This document shows, piece by piece, positions 1-5,515 of a stretch of DNA of 5,515 nucleotides. A program made the position numbers and the translations under genes. The DNA lies in contig DATBFY010000501.1 in NCBI GenBank assembly GCA_036558265.1, forward strand, positions 1 through 5,515. The letters are read 5' to 3'. Source of the DNA: RYN-433 sp036558265 (lineage in GTDB: Bacteria; Planctomycetota; Phycisphaerae; Tepidisphaerales; Tepidisphaeraceae). The notes below the pieces were generated by a model. It worked only from the letters and a program-made list of their open reading frames with translations. It was not told where the DNA came from and made no database searches. Each line of letters starts with the position of its first letter. Position 1 is the first letter of the stretch.

Positions 1-1
1 C

Positions 2-796
2 GCGGCTGGCGGAACTCTTTCAATCCAAGCCGCCAATTTCACCAACACCGGGATTCTTGCAGTTAATTCCGGAATCCTGCAAGTCACCAGCAACCTAACC
101 ACCTCCGCCGCAAACCTTCTCATCACCGGCGGAACCCTCAAAATCGGTGCCGCCGCCGGCGCGGGCGCTGGGAAGACCGTGTTGCGGATCGACGGACCCT
201 TGACCATCACCGGCGGCGGCGCGGTGGATCTGGGGAACAACCAGTTGATCGTGGACTATGACCCAGCCGCAGCCTCCCCGATCGCATCGATCCGAGCCGC
301 GCTGGAGTCGGGCTACGCTGGCGGGAGCTGGAATGGCCCGGGCATCGCCAGCGCCGGGATCGCCGCGGGGAGAAGCCTGGGTTATGCCGAGGCCGCCGAA
401 GCGCTGGGTGCAGCGGGGGGTAATTTCGCCGGGCAATCGGTGGACGGGTCGGCGGTGCTCGTGCGCTACACGCTCACCGGCGATGCGAACCTCGACGGCG
501 TCGTGGACTTCCTGGACCTGGCGCGGCTCGCGCAGAGCTACAACGTGACCGACGGCAAGCAACAGTGGTCGAGCGGCGATAACAACTACGATGGCAACGT
601 GGATTTCCTCGACCTGGCTGCATTGGCGCAGAACTATAACACGGGCCTTCCCAGTGCCTCGTTGCCCGGCGCCGCCAGTGCCGAGTTCGAGGCCGACTTG
701 GCGCGGGCGTTCGCTAACGTGCCCGAGCCGACGGGGTTGTTGGCCTTTGTGGCGCTTTCCATGCTCACATGGCGAAGCCGACGCCGTTTGTCTTGA
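2..796 (+). CDS. C-terminal part of a secreted PEP-CTERM/dockerin-type surface protein (5' partial)
   Basis: The reading frame is open from the left edge to a TGA at 794-796, giving 264 visible residues; the true start lies outside the window. The first ~90 residues are rich in G, T, N, L and I with short repeated strands (GILAV, GILQV, LLITGG, LTITGG), as in the beta-helix passengers of autotransporter-like repeat proteins. A module containing GGSWNGPGI and LGYAEA follows, which I recognise from large planctomycete surface proteins. Next come two dockerin-like calcium loops (479-640). The protein ends with VPEP, a short hydrophobic stretch and an RSRRR cluster, the PEP-CTERM sorting signal. 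From family knowledge, such proteins are exported and the tail is processed by an exosortase. Ligand and function are unknown. An internal GTG at 179 is not a likely start, because the fold continues upstream of it. Confidence is high for the gene and its class, low for any specific role. Confidence 0.88.
   Translation, partial: AAGGTLSIQAANFTNTGILAVNSGILQVTSNLTTSAANLLITGGTLKIGAAAGAGAGKTVLRIDGPLTITGGGAVDLGNNQLIVDYDPAAASPIASIRAALESGYAGGSWNGPGIASAGIAAGRSLGYAEAAEALGAAGGNFAGQSVDGSAVLVRYTLTGDANLDGVVDFLDLARLAQSYNVTDGKQQWSSGDNNYDGNVDFLDLAALAQNYNTGLPSASLPGAASAEFEADLARAFANVPEPTGLLAFVALSMLTWRSRRRLS
479..640 (+). repeat. Tandem dockerin type I-like calcium-binding repeats within the surface protein
   Basis: Two 22-residue units (479-544 and 575-640) are separated by 10 residues. 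Unit 1 reads GDANLDGVVDFLDLARLAQ and then SYN; unit 2 reads GDNNYDGNVDFLDLAALAQ and then NYN. Both carry the DxNxDGxVDxxD calcium loop followed by a short helix. Asp or Asn occupies loop positions 1, 3, 5, 9 and 12, as expected for EF-hand-like dockerin loops. In cellulosomes dockerins bind cohesins. In planctomycetes similar pairs are common just before the C-terminal anchor, and their partner is usually unknown. No cohesin is visible in this window. Confidence 0.8.
719..793 (+). other. PEP-CTERM C-terminal sorting signal
   Basis: The last 25 residues form the classic three-part signal: a VPEP motif, a hydrophobic segment (TGLLAFVALSMLTW) and a terminal basic cluster (RSRRR) near the stop. 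In known systems this tail directs the protein to an exosortase (EpsH/XrtA-like). The exosortase is not in the window. Confidence 0.85.
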
Positions 797-825
797 GTTC
801 CCGGCAACGTCAAGCGCGCGATCGA

Positions 826-842
826 GAGGTGCCGCGCGCCTC
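826..842. terminator. Possible hairpin between convergent genes
   Basis: GAGGTGC, a CGC loop and GCGCCTC form a 7-bp stem with one G-T wobble, in the 86-bp gap between the surface protein (+) and the GH42-type gene (-). A symmetric hairpin could serve both strands. No T-run follows it on either strand, so an intrinsic terminator is uncertain; GC-rich DNA forms such stems by chance. Confidence 0.22.
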
Positions 843-882
843 ATGCTCCAGTCACAACGAGCAGGATCGGAAACTCGGCCCT

Positions 883-3000
883 TCACACCGCTTGTTCGAT
901 TCCGCCCGCATTGGCCGGCTCCGTACTCGGCACTTCCGCCGCTTGCACTTCAACCAAAACCACTTCGAACGGCGCCAACGTCATGTCCGTCCCAACCGCC
1001 CGCCCGCTCAACCGATCCGTCCCACCCTTTGGCAGCGCGACGCTCTGCTGCTCCCCAGTCAAGTTCACCACCCCATACCCCGCGATCGACGTGTCCGGGT
1101 TCATCCGCGGGATCACGGCCACGTGCGCGCTGCCGCTCGCCAGCGGCTGGATCTTCGCCAGCTCGCACAGCGTATGCACCAGGTCGAGGTAGGTCTCGCG
1201 ATCGATGCGCGCCCCCAGCGTGATCACCGTCCCCTGCCCGACCTTGTTCATCAGGATCGCCGCCTGACCCGCCGCCGCACCGTTCTCATATCTCGCCAGC
1301 ACGTGCGCCGTCGTCGTGGAGAACGCATGACAAAGCCCCCGTGGCGCAGACGCCGGCAACTCCGCCCCCTGCGGGCTGGCAGCTTCAGCGGCTAGCCCCC
1401 CGGGTACCTGATCCCTCCCCCATATAACGTTCACGCCGTCGTCTTCAATCGTCAAGAAACTCCCCGAGCACGTCGCCCCCATCAGCTCCTCCAGCCCCCC
1501 GAACTCATGATCCGTCCACGCCGTGAACTCCTCGGTGCGATACCCGCTTAAGGGCCCCACCAGGAGACACCCGCCCCCGCGCACCCACTCCTTCAGCCGA
1601 TCCTTTGTCGGCCTGTACACGATCGGCACCAGCGGCAGGATCAACACGTGATAAGGGCAGAAGTCGGCCGTCTGGTCGATCACGTCCCGCCAGTAATGGC
1701 TCTGCGCGACCGGCAGGTAGAACTCGTCCCGCCAGACCGATTCATACTCGAAACCCGGCTCGGGTGGATCGATCGAGAATGCCCACGCCGACTCATTGCT
1801 CATGATCACGCCAATGCGCGCCTCGACCGGCGGATGCCCATCCAGGAACGCCGCCTGCTCCTTCACGCGCGTCCCTACCGCCGCCAGCATCTCCTTATGC
1901 CCGGTCCAGCGTCCGGTCGGCGCCACGAAGGCGGCCTGCGACATCCCCTGCCCCGCCCACGGCTGTCGCCAGGCATCGAACAGGCACACCTCGCCCCCCA
2001 TCAGGACCGAAAGCCACACCAGCGCCTCCAGCCCCCTGCCGCCCTCCACCGGGGCGCCCAGCAGCCAGTACGGCACGCCCGGCTTCTCCGCGCGCATCCG
2101 GTCGAAATGAACCATCGCCTTCGACAGTTCCGCCGCGCCCTTCGACAGGCTCAATCCCACCCGGTCCAGCAGGTGGTTCTGCCGGAAGTAGTTCATCCCC
2201 CAGTCGGTCGCCATGTTGGTCGAGATCGGCTTGTCGAACCCGCCCCGGATCACCTCGCACTGCGTCTGGATGAAGCTCGACCACTGGTCGTTGATGAACC
2301 GCTGGAACGCGATCATCAGGGACGGGTGATGTCGCTCGCGCGGCGGGATCGGCCGGTGCCCCACGCCCGCGACCGCCGGGATCGGGATCTGCTCGAAATA
2401 CTCGTACGCCTGCGACCCGGCCTCCGTCCCCCAGGCCTTGTTGAGGGCGTCGATGTGCCCGAACCGGTCGTGCAGCCACGAGTGGAACGCCCGCCGCGCC
2501 TCCGGCCCGTAATCCGCGCCCGAGATCTCATGATCGATCTGCCACCCGACGATCGCCTCGTGCCCGCGGAAGGCGTGTACCATCTGGTCGATGATCCGCG
2601 CGCAAAACTCACGATACCGCGGCGAAACCACCGAGTAACACCGCCCCCGCCCCAGCGTCGCCCGCCGTCCTTCCGGCAAATATTGGAGTATTTCGGGATA
2701 TTTCGACGCCATCCAGGCTGGCGGCGCCGCCGTGGGCGTCGCCGCGATGACGGCGATCCCCCCCTCCTTGAGCTGATCGAGAAGTCTGACCGCCCACTCG
2801 AAGTCAAACTCCCACTCCCGCGGCTCGAACCGATGCCAGCAAGAGTCGAACAGCCGCACGGCATTGACCCCGACCTCCTTCATCCGCGCGATATCCGGCG
2901 CCCACTGATCCTCCGGCCAGAGCTCGGGTTGCCAGGCGGCGCCAAGACGAATGGGAGAAGTGGGATTCGGATCAGACAATTCAGCTTCCTTGGAAGTCAT
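883..3000 (-). CDS. GH42-type (beta-galactosidase-like) glycoside hydrolase homologue with an altered active site
   Basis: This 705-residue protein matches family GH42 in length and order. The TIM barrel spans about residues 18-390, with AAWQPELWPEDQW at 21-33, ATPTAAPPAW at 87-96, VGWQIDHEIS at 151-160, LNKAWGTEAGSQAYEYF at 186-202 and FDAWRQPWAG at 341-350. The beta-galactosidase trimerisation-like domain covers about 393-515 (LKEWVRGGGCLLVGPLSG). A small beta domain follows to the end. No signal peptide is visible, so the protein is probably cytoplasmic. E158 fits the acid/base Glu, but the preceding conserved Asn is His157. Where GH42 enzymes carry the nucleophile (…WLME), this one has WLLG, Gly315. 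The zinc-cluster cysteines seen in some members are absent. Family membership is secure; beta-galactosidase activity is doubtful. The ATG at 2998-3000 overlaps the parE stop (ATGA) and has no clear Shine-Dalgarno sequence, which suggests translational coupling. Confidence 0.85.
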   Translation of the reverse strand: MTSKEAELSDPNPTSPIRLGAAWQPELWPEDQWAPDIARMKEVGVNAVRLFDSCWHRFEPREWEFDFEWAVRLLDQLKEGGIAVIAATPTAAPPAWMASKYPEILQYLPEGRRATLGRGRCYSVVSPRYREFCARIIDQMVHAFRGHEAIVGWQIDHEISGADYGPEARRAFHSWLHDRFGHIDALNKAWGTEAGSQAYEYFEQIPIPAVAGVGHRPIPPRERHHPSLMIAFQRFINDQWSSFIQTQCEVIRGGFDKPISTNMATDWGMNYFRQNHLLDRVGLSLSKGAAELSKAMVHFDRMRAEKPGVPYWLLGAPVEGGRGLEALVWLSVLMGGEVCLFDAWRQPWAGQGMSQAAFVAPTGRWTGHKEMLAAVGTRVKEQAAFLDGHPPVEARIGVIMSNESAWAFSIDPPEPGFEYESVWRDEFYLPVAQSHYWRDVIDQTADFCPYHVLILPLVPIVYRPTKDRLKEWVRGGGCLLVGPLSGYRTEEFTAWTDHEFGGLEELMGATCSGSFLTIEDDGVNVIWGRDQVPGGLAAEAASPQGAELPASAPRGLCHAFSTTTAHVLARYENGAAAGQAAILMNKVGQGTVITLGARIDRETYLDLVHTLCELAKIQPLASGSAHVAVIPRMNPDTSIAGYGVVNLTGEQQSVALPKGGTDRLSGRAVGTDMTLAPFEVVLVEVQAAEVPSTEPANAGGIEQAV

Positions 3001-3308
3001 TCGAAGAGGCGATCCAGATCGCGAGCGCCGTGGATCACGCGAACGACGTCAATCCCACTCGGCGTCGGCAGATAGAGGATCAGAAAGTTCTCAAACCCCT
3101 TAATAGGCCATGATCGCAAACCCGTCATCGCCGGATTCTTGAATTCCCGCAGAGCGCCCATTCCAGGCATTCGCGCGAGCATCCGGCATGCATCCTGCGC
3201 GGCGGTAAGAAACCGCTTGGCGGCATCAAGGTTCCGCTCACCAATGTAGACGTAGTACTGCAATAGATCCAAGCGTGCGGCCGCACTCCGGTGAATGGTG
3301 GGGCTCAC
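2997..3308 (-). CDS. parE: RelE/ParE-family toxin of a toxin-antitoxin pair
   Basis: With the GTG start at 3306-3308 the product is 103 residues, the usual ParE length. Visible family features are an N-terminal helical hairpin (SAAARLDLLQYYVYIGERN, then LDAAKRFLTAAQDACRMLARMP), MGALREF, the strand LRSWPIKGFENFLILYL and the C-terminal VVRVIHGARDLDRLF, the signature end of ParE toxins. ParE members poison DNA gyrase, whereas RelE relatives cleave ribosome-bound mRNA; the sequence favours ParE but does not prove the target. The GTG overlaps the antitoxin stop as GTGA, and a GGAG lies 11 bases upstream of it. An ATG at 3360-3362 in the same frame would add 18 residues deep inside the antitoxin gene, and those residues do not resemble ParE. 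The stop overlaps the start of the GH42-type gene by 4 bp. No frameshift or truncation is seen. Confidence 0.87.
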   Translation of the reverse strand: MSPTIHRSAAARLDLLQYYVYIGERNLDAAKRFLTAAQDACRMLARMPGMGALREFKNPAMTGLRSWPIKGFENFLILYLPTPSGIDVVRVIHGARDLDRLFE

Positions 3309-3562
3309 CGCTTCTGCTTCTCCGCCAGGATCTGGTCTCCCAGACGACGGATCTCGTCCCATTCCTCGTCGGGCATCGGCGACCTTGGCGACTGCAAACC
3401 CTCAAGGATTCGGGACTCCAGGTCTTGCCGGATCTGCCGGGCTCGGTCCGCCTCGATCAGTGAGACGATGTACTCTGCACTGTCGCGAAAGCCACCCACC
3501 GTGACCTGCTTTTCGATGAATTCTCGATCAGAATCCGAAACGGCAATGTTCAACGAAACCAT
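3305..3562 (-). CDS. parD: ParD-like ribbon-helix-helix antitoxin
   Basis: This 85-residue protein precedes the toxin in the usual antitoxin-first order. Residues 1-40 (beta strand VSLNIAVSD, helix DREFIEKQV, then GGFRDSAEYIVSLIEAD) fit the ParD/CopG ribbon-helix-helix pattern for dimerisation and DNA binding. The charged C-terminal half (about 41-85, with PDEEWDEIRRLGDQILAEK) should be the toxin-binding tail. The ATG is preceded by GAAAGG with a 5-base spacer (3568-3573), a reasonable ribosome binding site that supports this start. Its stop overlaps the toxin start by 4 bp. Such antitoxins usually repress their own promoter; the likely site is the palindrome and promoter just upstream. The family call is strong from context and pattern; the subfamily is less certain. 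Confidence 0.82.
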   Translation of the reverse strand: MVSLNIAVSDSDREFIEKQVTVGGFRDSAEYIVSLIEADRARQIRQDLESRILEGLQSPRSPMPDEEWDEIRRLGDQILAEKQKR

Positions 3563-3580
3563 GATGACCTTTCAGCGTGC

Positions 3581-3609
3581 AGTATACTCCAGCCCAAGCG
3601 CCGGGTCAT
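3581..3609 (-). promoter_or_regulatory. Candidate promoter and operator of the parDE-GH42 unit
   Basis: On the minus strand a -10 box TATACT (3586-3581) lies exactly 17 bp from a -35-like ATGACC (3609-3604), which shares TGAC with the consensus. The -35 box overlaps the stop codon of the IclR-type gene. The -10 box lies inside a perfect 8-bp palindrome, AGTATACT (3581-3588), a plausible half-site or operator for a ribbon-helix-helix antitoxin. Transcription would begin near 3574, just ahead of the parD ribosome binding site. This is inferred from pattern only. Confidence 0.42.
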
Positions 3610-4343
3610 AGGGTGGCCGTCTTGGGTTTGCCCGTCTCCAGCTTCGCCGCCGCCTCCTTCAGCGCCGCCACCCGCTCCCGGAGCATTTCCGCGGCAACTT
3701 GCCCGCCGAGGGCGATCGCGGCATATGGCGGCAGGCCCACCGGAACCGCCGCGCTCGCCAAGAGCGGCTCGGGACGCTGGACCGCGTAGGCGTAGCCCTG
3801 CACCCGCGCCAGCCGCAGATCCGCCAGCAAGTCTTCAATTCCAGCCGGATAAAGGGGGATTTCGCGATCCTGATAAAGCTCGCGGACGACCTGTTCATCC
3901 TGCCACGCCAGCAGCATCCGCCCGATCGACGATTGCGACGCCGGATACAGGTTCAATCGCCCCAGGGCACTGGCGGACGTCTCGCCCGGTTCCCAGTGGT
4001 AGAGGTAACAGACCTGGTCGCGCCATAAGACCCCCAGCGCCACCACATGACCGTGCCGTTGGAGACCCTCAAGCAGCGGCAACGCCCGGCGGATCAGACC
4101 CGAGCCAAACAGGCTCTGGGCCGCCAGCACGTGCATCGCCGGCCCGGGCAGATACTTGCGGTTGGGCGTCTGCCGCGCCATGCCCAGGTACGCGAGGGTC
4201 TTCAGGAGGCGGTTGACGCGGGTCGGCTCAAGGTTCAGTTGGCGCGCCAGGGCGCGCCCCCCCACGGCATCTTTGGTGACGGCCAACGCCTGAAGCACCG
4301 TGAGACCGTCAATGAGGCTCTGATTGGGTTGCGCAGGGAGCAT
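3606..4343 (-). CDS. IclR-family transcriptional regulator
   Basis: The product is 245 residues, the normal IclR length. Residues 7-68 form the winged helix-turn-helix: NQSLIDGLTVLQALA, then VGGRALARQLNLEPTRVNRLLKTLAYLGM and a wing ending NRKYLPGP. Residues about 75-230 form the GAF-like effector domain, with YPASQSSIGRMLLAW near 133-147 and VQGYAYAVQ plus ASAAVPVG near 181-203, matching the IclR ligand-binding core. The start is well fixed: an in-frame TGA lies immediately before the ATG, and GGGGA sits 5 bases upstream. Members usually sense small metabolites, often from sugar or aromatic catabolism, and control adjacent genes. Here it is the first gene of the leftward block, 42 bp from parD, so regulation of the GH42-type gene is a fair inference. 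The effector cannot be read from the sequence. Confidence 0.87.
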   Translation of the reverse strand: MLPAQPNQSLIDGLTVLQALAVTKDAVGGRALARQLNLEPTRVNRLLKTLAYLGMARQTPNRKYLPGPAMHVLAAQSLFGSGLIRRALPLLEGLQRHGHVVALGVLWRDQVCYLYHWEPGETSASALGRLNLYPASQSSIGRMLLAWQDEQVVRELYQDREIPLYPAGIEDLLADLRLARVQGYAYAVQRPEPLLASAAVPVGLPPYAAIALGGQVAAEMLRERVAALKEAAAKLETGKPKTATL

Positions 4344-4420
4344 TCAATTCCCCAGTTTAGCGTTGTTCTGTGCGCATGTTCTATATGCCCCGGGCCGGCA
4401 ACACTTCTGCACATTTTTAA

Positions 4421-4444
4421 GGCAATCTTCAGCGCGCTGTTGCC
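4421..4444. promoter_or_regulatory. Dyad-symmetric element, possible regulator binding site
   Basis: GGCAA at 4421-4425 is the inverse complement of TTGCC at 4440-4444. They flank a perfect 10-bp palindrome CAGCGCGCTG (4430-4439), offset by a 4-base TCTT on the left. The element lies 78 bp upstream of the IclR-type start, where an autoregulatory operator could sit. No T-run follows on either strand, so a terminator is less likely. Function is inferred from position and symmetry only. Confidence 0.3.
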
Positions 4445-4599
4445 TAGCTCTTGGGCCCGCGCAGAAAACAGGCAGCCGCCAACGCCATCCCACCCGAAGG
4501 TGTAAGTTAACTCCAATGTGCTAGACCAGTTGGATGCAACGACGATTTCGACTCGGCGCGCGGGTTGACTTCGCGCCACCCGGAAGCGTGCCGAAAAAG

Positions 4600-4628
4600 T
4601 TGTTATCGGCCATAAGAATTGCTATCAT
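4600..4628 (+). promoter_or_regulatory. Candidate sigma70-type promoter of gltB
   Basis: A -35-like TTGTTA (4600-4605, 4 of 6 consensus bases) is followed after exactly 17 bp by a -10 box TATCAT (4623-4628, 5 of 6). The expected start is near 4635, giving a leader of about 56 bases. The boxes stand out as AT-rich against a GC-rich background. Confidence 0.45.
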
Positions 4629-4637
4629 CGGCGATTC

Positions 4638-4650
4638 GGGACTTCGTCCC
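4638..4650 (+). other. Short leader hairpin upstream of gltB
   Basis: GGGAC, a TTC loop and GTCCC form a perfect 5-bp stem directly after the predicted transcription start. It may stabilise the 5' end of the mRNA, or it may be chance. No known riboswitch or leader class is recognised. Confidence 0.25.
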
Positions 4651-4690
4651 ATGCTTTGTTTCGGACGTTAACCCCCGACCACCTAAAGAG

Positions 4691-5515
4691 ATGACGCTTT
4701 ATCCCCCCGCTCAGGGCCTCTATGACCCTCGGTACGAGCACGACGCCTGCGGCGTCGGGTTCATCTGCCAGATGAAGGGCATCCCCTCCCACCAGCTCGT
4801 CTCCGACGCGCTGATGATGCTGGAAAACATGAACCACCGCGGCGCCTGCGGCTGCGAGGAAAACAGCGGCGACGGCGCGGGCCTCCTGGTCAAGATGCCC
4901 GACAAGTTCTTCCGCAAGGAAGCCAGGCGCCTGGGGTTCAATCTGCCCAGGCTGGGTGAGTACGCGGTCGGGATGGTCTTCCTCCCGCAGGAACGTTCGG
5001 CGCGGCTCAAGTGCGAGCGCACGGTGGAGCGGGTCGTCCGCGATAACAACATGGTCGTGCTCGGGTGGCGCGACGTCCCGGTCGATCACAACCACGTCGG
5101 ACCGACCCCAAAGAAGGTCGAACCGGTCATCCGGCAGGTCTTCGTCGGCATGGCCGAGACCTTCTACATCAAGTCCGACTTCGACCGCCGCCTCTACCTC
5201 GTCCGCCAACGCACCGAGAACATCATCGAGTTTGGCGATTTCCCGCAGCAGGCGCGGGAGATGTTCTACATCAACGCGATCTCGGCCAACCGCATCATCT
5301 ACAAGGGGATGCTGACCGCGACGCAGCTCCGGTACTACTACAAGGACCTGCAGGATCCGGACTTCGAGAGCTCGCTGGCGATGGTGCACAGCCGGTTCTC
5401 GACCAACACCTTCCCCGCCTGGCCCCTGGCTCACCCGTTCCGGTACGTTGCACATAACGGGGAGATCAACACGCTGCGCGGCAATCGAAACTGGATGCGG
5501 GCCCGTTATGGTTCG
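4691..5515 (+). CDS. gltB: Glutamate synthase large subunit, N-terminal glutaminase domain (3' partial)
   Basis: The frame runs from ATG 4691 to the window edge, 275 residues of an enzyme that is normally about 1,500 long. It is the N-terminal class II glutamine amidotransferase domain, which hydrolyses glutamine and channels ammonia to 2-oxoglutarate to make glutamate in the cytoplasm. Key features are EHDACGVGF with catalytic Cys20, which should become the N-terminal residue after removal of a 19-residue propeptide; NHRGACG at 48-54 and SGDGAGLL at 59-66; HSRFSTNTFPAWPLAHPFR at 233-251; and HNGEINTLRGNRNWM at 255-269. All are characteristic of GltB. The synthase and FMN/Fe-S domains lie beyond the window. 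The start is supported by the short propeptide and the lack of any in-frame ATG back to a stop at 4613-4615. The ribosome binding site is weak (AAGAG touching the ATG). It is transcribed divergently from the IclR-type gene. Confidence 0.95.
   Translation, partial: MTLYPPAQGLYDPRYEHDACGVGFICQMKGIPSHQLVSDALMMLENMNHRGACGCEENSGDGAGLLVKMPDKFFRKEARRLGFNLPRLGEYAVGMVFLPQERSARLKCERTVERVVRDNNMVVLGWRDVPVDHNHVGPTPKKVEPVIRQVFVGMAETFYIKSDFDRRLYLVRQRTENIIEFGDFPQQAREMFYINAISANRIIYKGMLTATQLRYYYKDLQDPDFESSLAMVHSRFSTNTFPAWPLAHPFRYVAHNGEINTLRGNRNWMRARYGS

Larger units (their letters stand above)
4344..4690. other. Divergent intergenic region between the IclR-type gene and gltB
   Basis: These 347 bp contain no credible gene: the frames across them lack family resemblance and run into known genes out of frame. 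The right third holds a probable gltB promoter and a short leader hairpin. The left two thirds hold several dyads: an imperfect inverted repeat at 4421-4444, a perfect 8-bp palindrome AGTTAACT at 4505-4512, and TGCC…GGCA at 4386-4400. I found no convincing -35/-10 pair for the IclR-type gene, although a TATAGA sits about 40 bases upstream of its start. No tRNA or riboswitch is recognised. Confidence 0.6.

Noticed and set aside
95..886. A 263-codon open frame on the - strand opposite the surface protein gene
   Set aside because: Low-complexity composition and no recognisable domain. The + strand frame encodes dockerin and PEP-CTERM signatures.
1648..3075. A 475-codon open frame on the + strand opposite the GH42-type gene
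   Set aside because: It is rich in R, P and H with no family resemblance, as expected of antisense frames in GC-rich coding DNA; the minus-strand protein has clear GH42 motifs throughout.
3309..3362. Longer ParE form starting at the ATG 3360-3362
   Set aside because: The added residues overlap the antitoxin gene and do not resemble ParE; the GTG at 3306-3308 with upstream GGAG gives the normal length and the usual 4-bp overlap.
4565..4570. TTGACT as the -35 box of gltB
   Set aside because: It is a good hexamer, but the sequence 17 bp downstream (GTGCCG) is no -10 box; the TTGTTA/TATCAT pair with 17-bp spacing fits better.
4235..4579. A 114-codon open frame on the - strand reaching from the intergenic region into the IclR-type gene
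   Set aside because: Its second half is an out-of-frame reading of the IclR helix-turn-helix region and its first half has no family features. The IclR frame with its adjacent stop and ribosome binding site explains the DNA better.
4625..5455. A 276-codon open frame on the - strand opposite gltB
   Set aside because: It is an antisense shadow; the + strand contains unmistakable glutamate synthase motifs.
1..5515. CRISPR arrays, tRNA or rRNA genes, insertion sequences
   Set aside because: No regularly spaced direct repeats, cloverleaf-like segments, transposase motifs or terminal inverted repeats were seen on either strand.

Overview
The window looks like chromosomal DNA of a GC-rich Planctomycetota bacterium, most likely of the Phycisphaerae/Tepidisphaerales type. 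This placement rests on recognition rather than a search. The first gene joins a beta-helix-like passenger, a 'WNGPGI...LGYAEA' module, two dockerin-like calcium loops and a PEP-CTERM tail, a combination typical of large surface proteins in that group. Five protein genes and one long intergenic region fill the window, and both edge genes are cut.

Left edge (2-796, + strand): the C-terminal end of a secreted or surface protein. It converges on a four-gene leftward block. In transcription order this block is an IclR-family regulator (4343-3606), a ParD-like antitoxin (3562-3305), a ParE-like toxin (3308-2997) and a GH42-type glycoside hydrolase homologue (3000-883). The last three genes are chained by 4-bp stop/start overlaps (GTGA and ATGA). 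The gap between the regulator and parD is 42 bp and holds a plausible promoter of its own.

Right edge: a 347-bp intergenic region (4344-4690) separates the block from a divergent gltB-type glutamate synthase large subunit (4691 to the edge). The right part of this region holds a sigma70-like promoter, and the left part holds dyads that could be operators.

Two points stand out. A toxin-antitoxin pair sits inside what otherwise looks like a regulator-plus-glycosidase locus, with the hydrolase start tied to the toxin stop. The hydrolase keeps the GH42 fold signature and one catalytic glutamate (E158), but by eye it has lost the usual nucleophile and most known galactose-contacting residues. It may have a different substrate or mechanism, or act as a non-catalytic carbohydrate-binding protein. 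Nothing in the window links gltB functionally to the leftward block.
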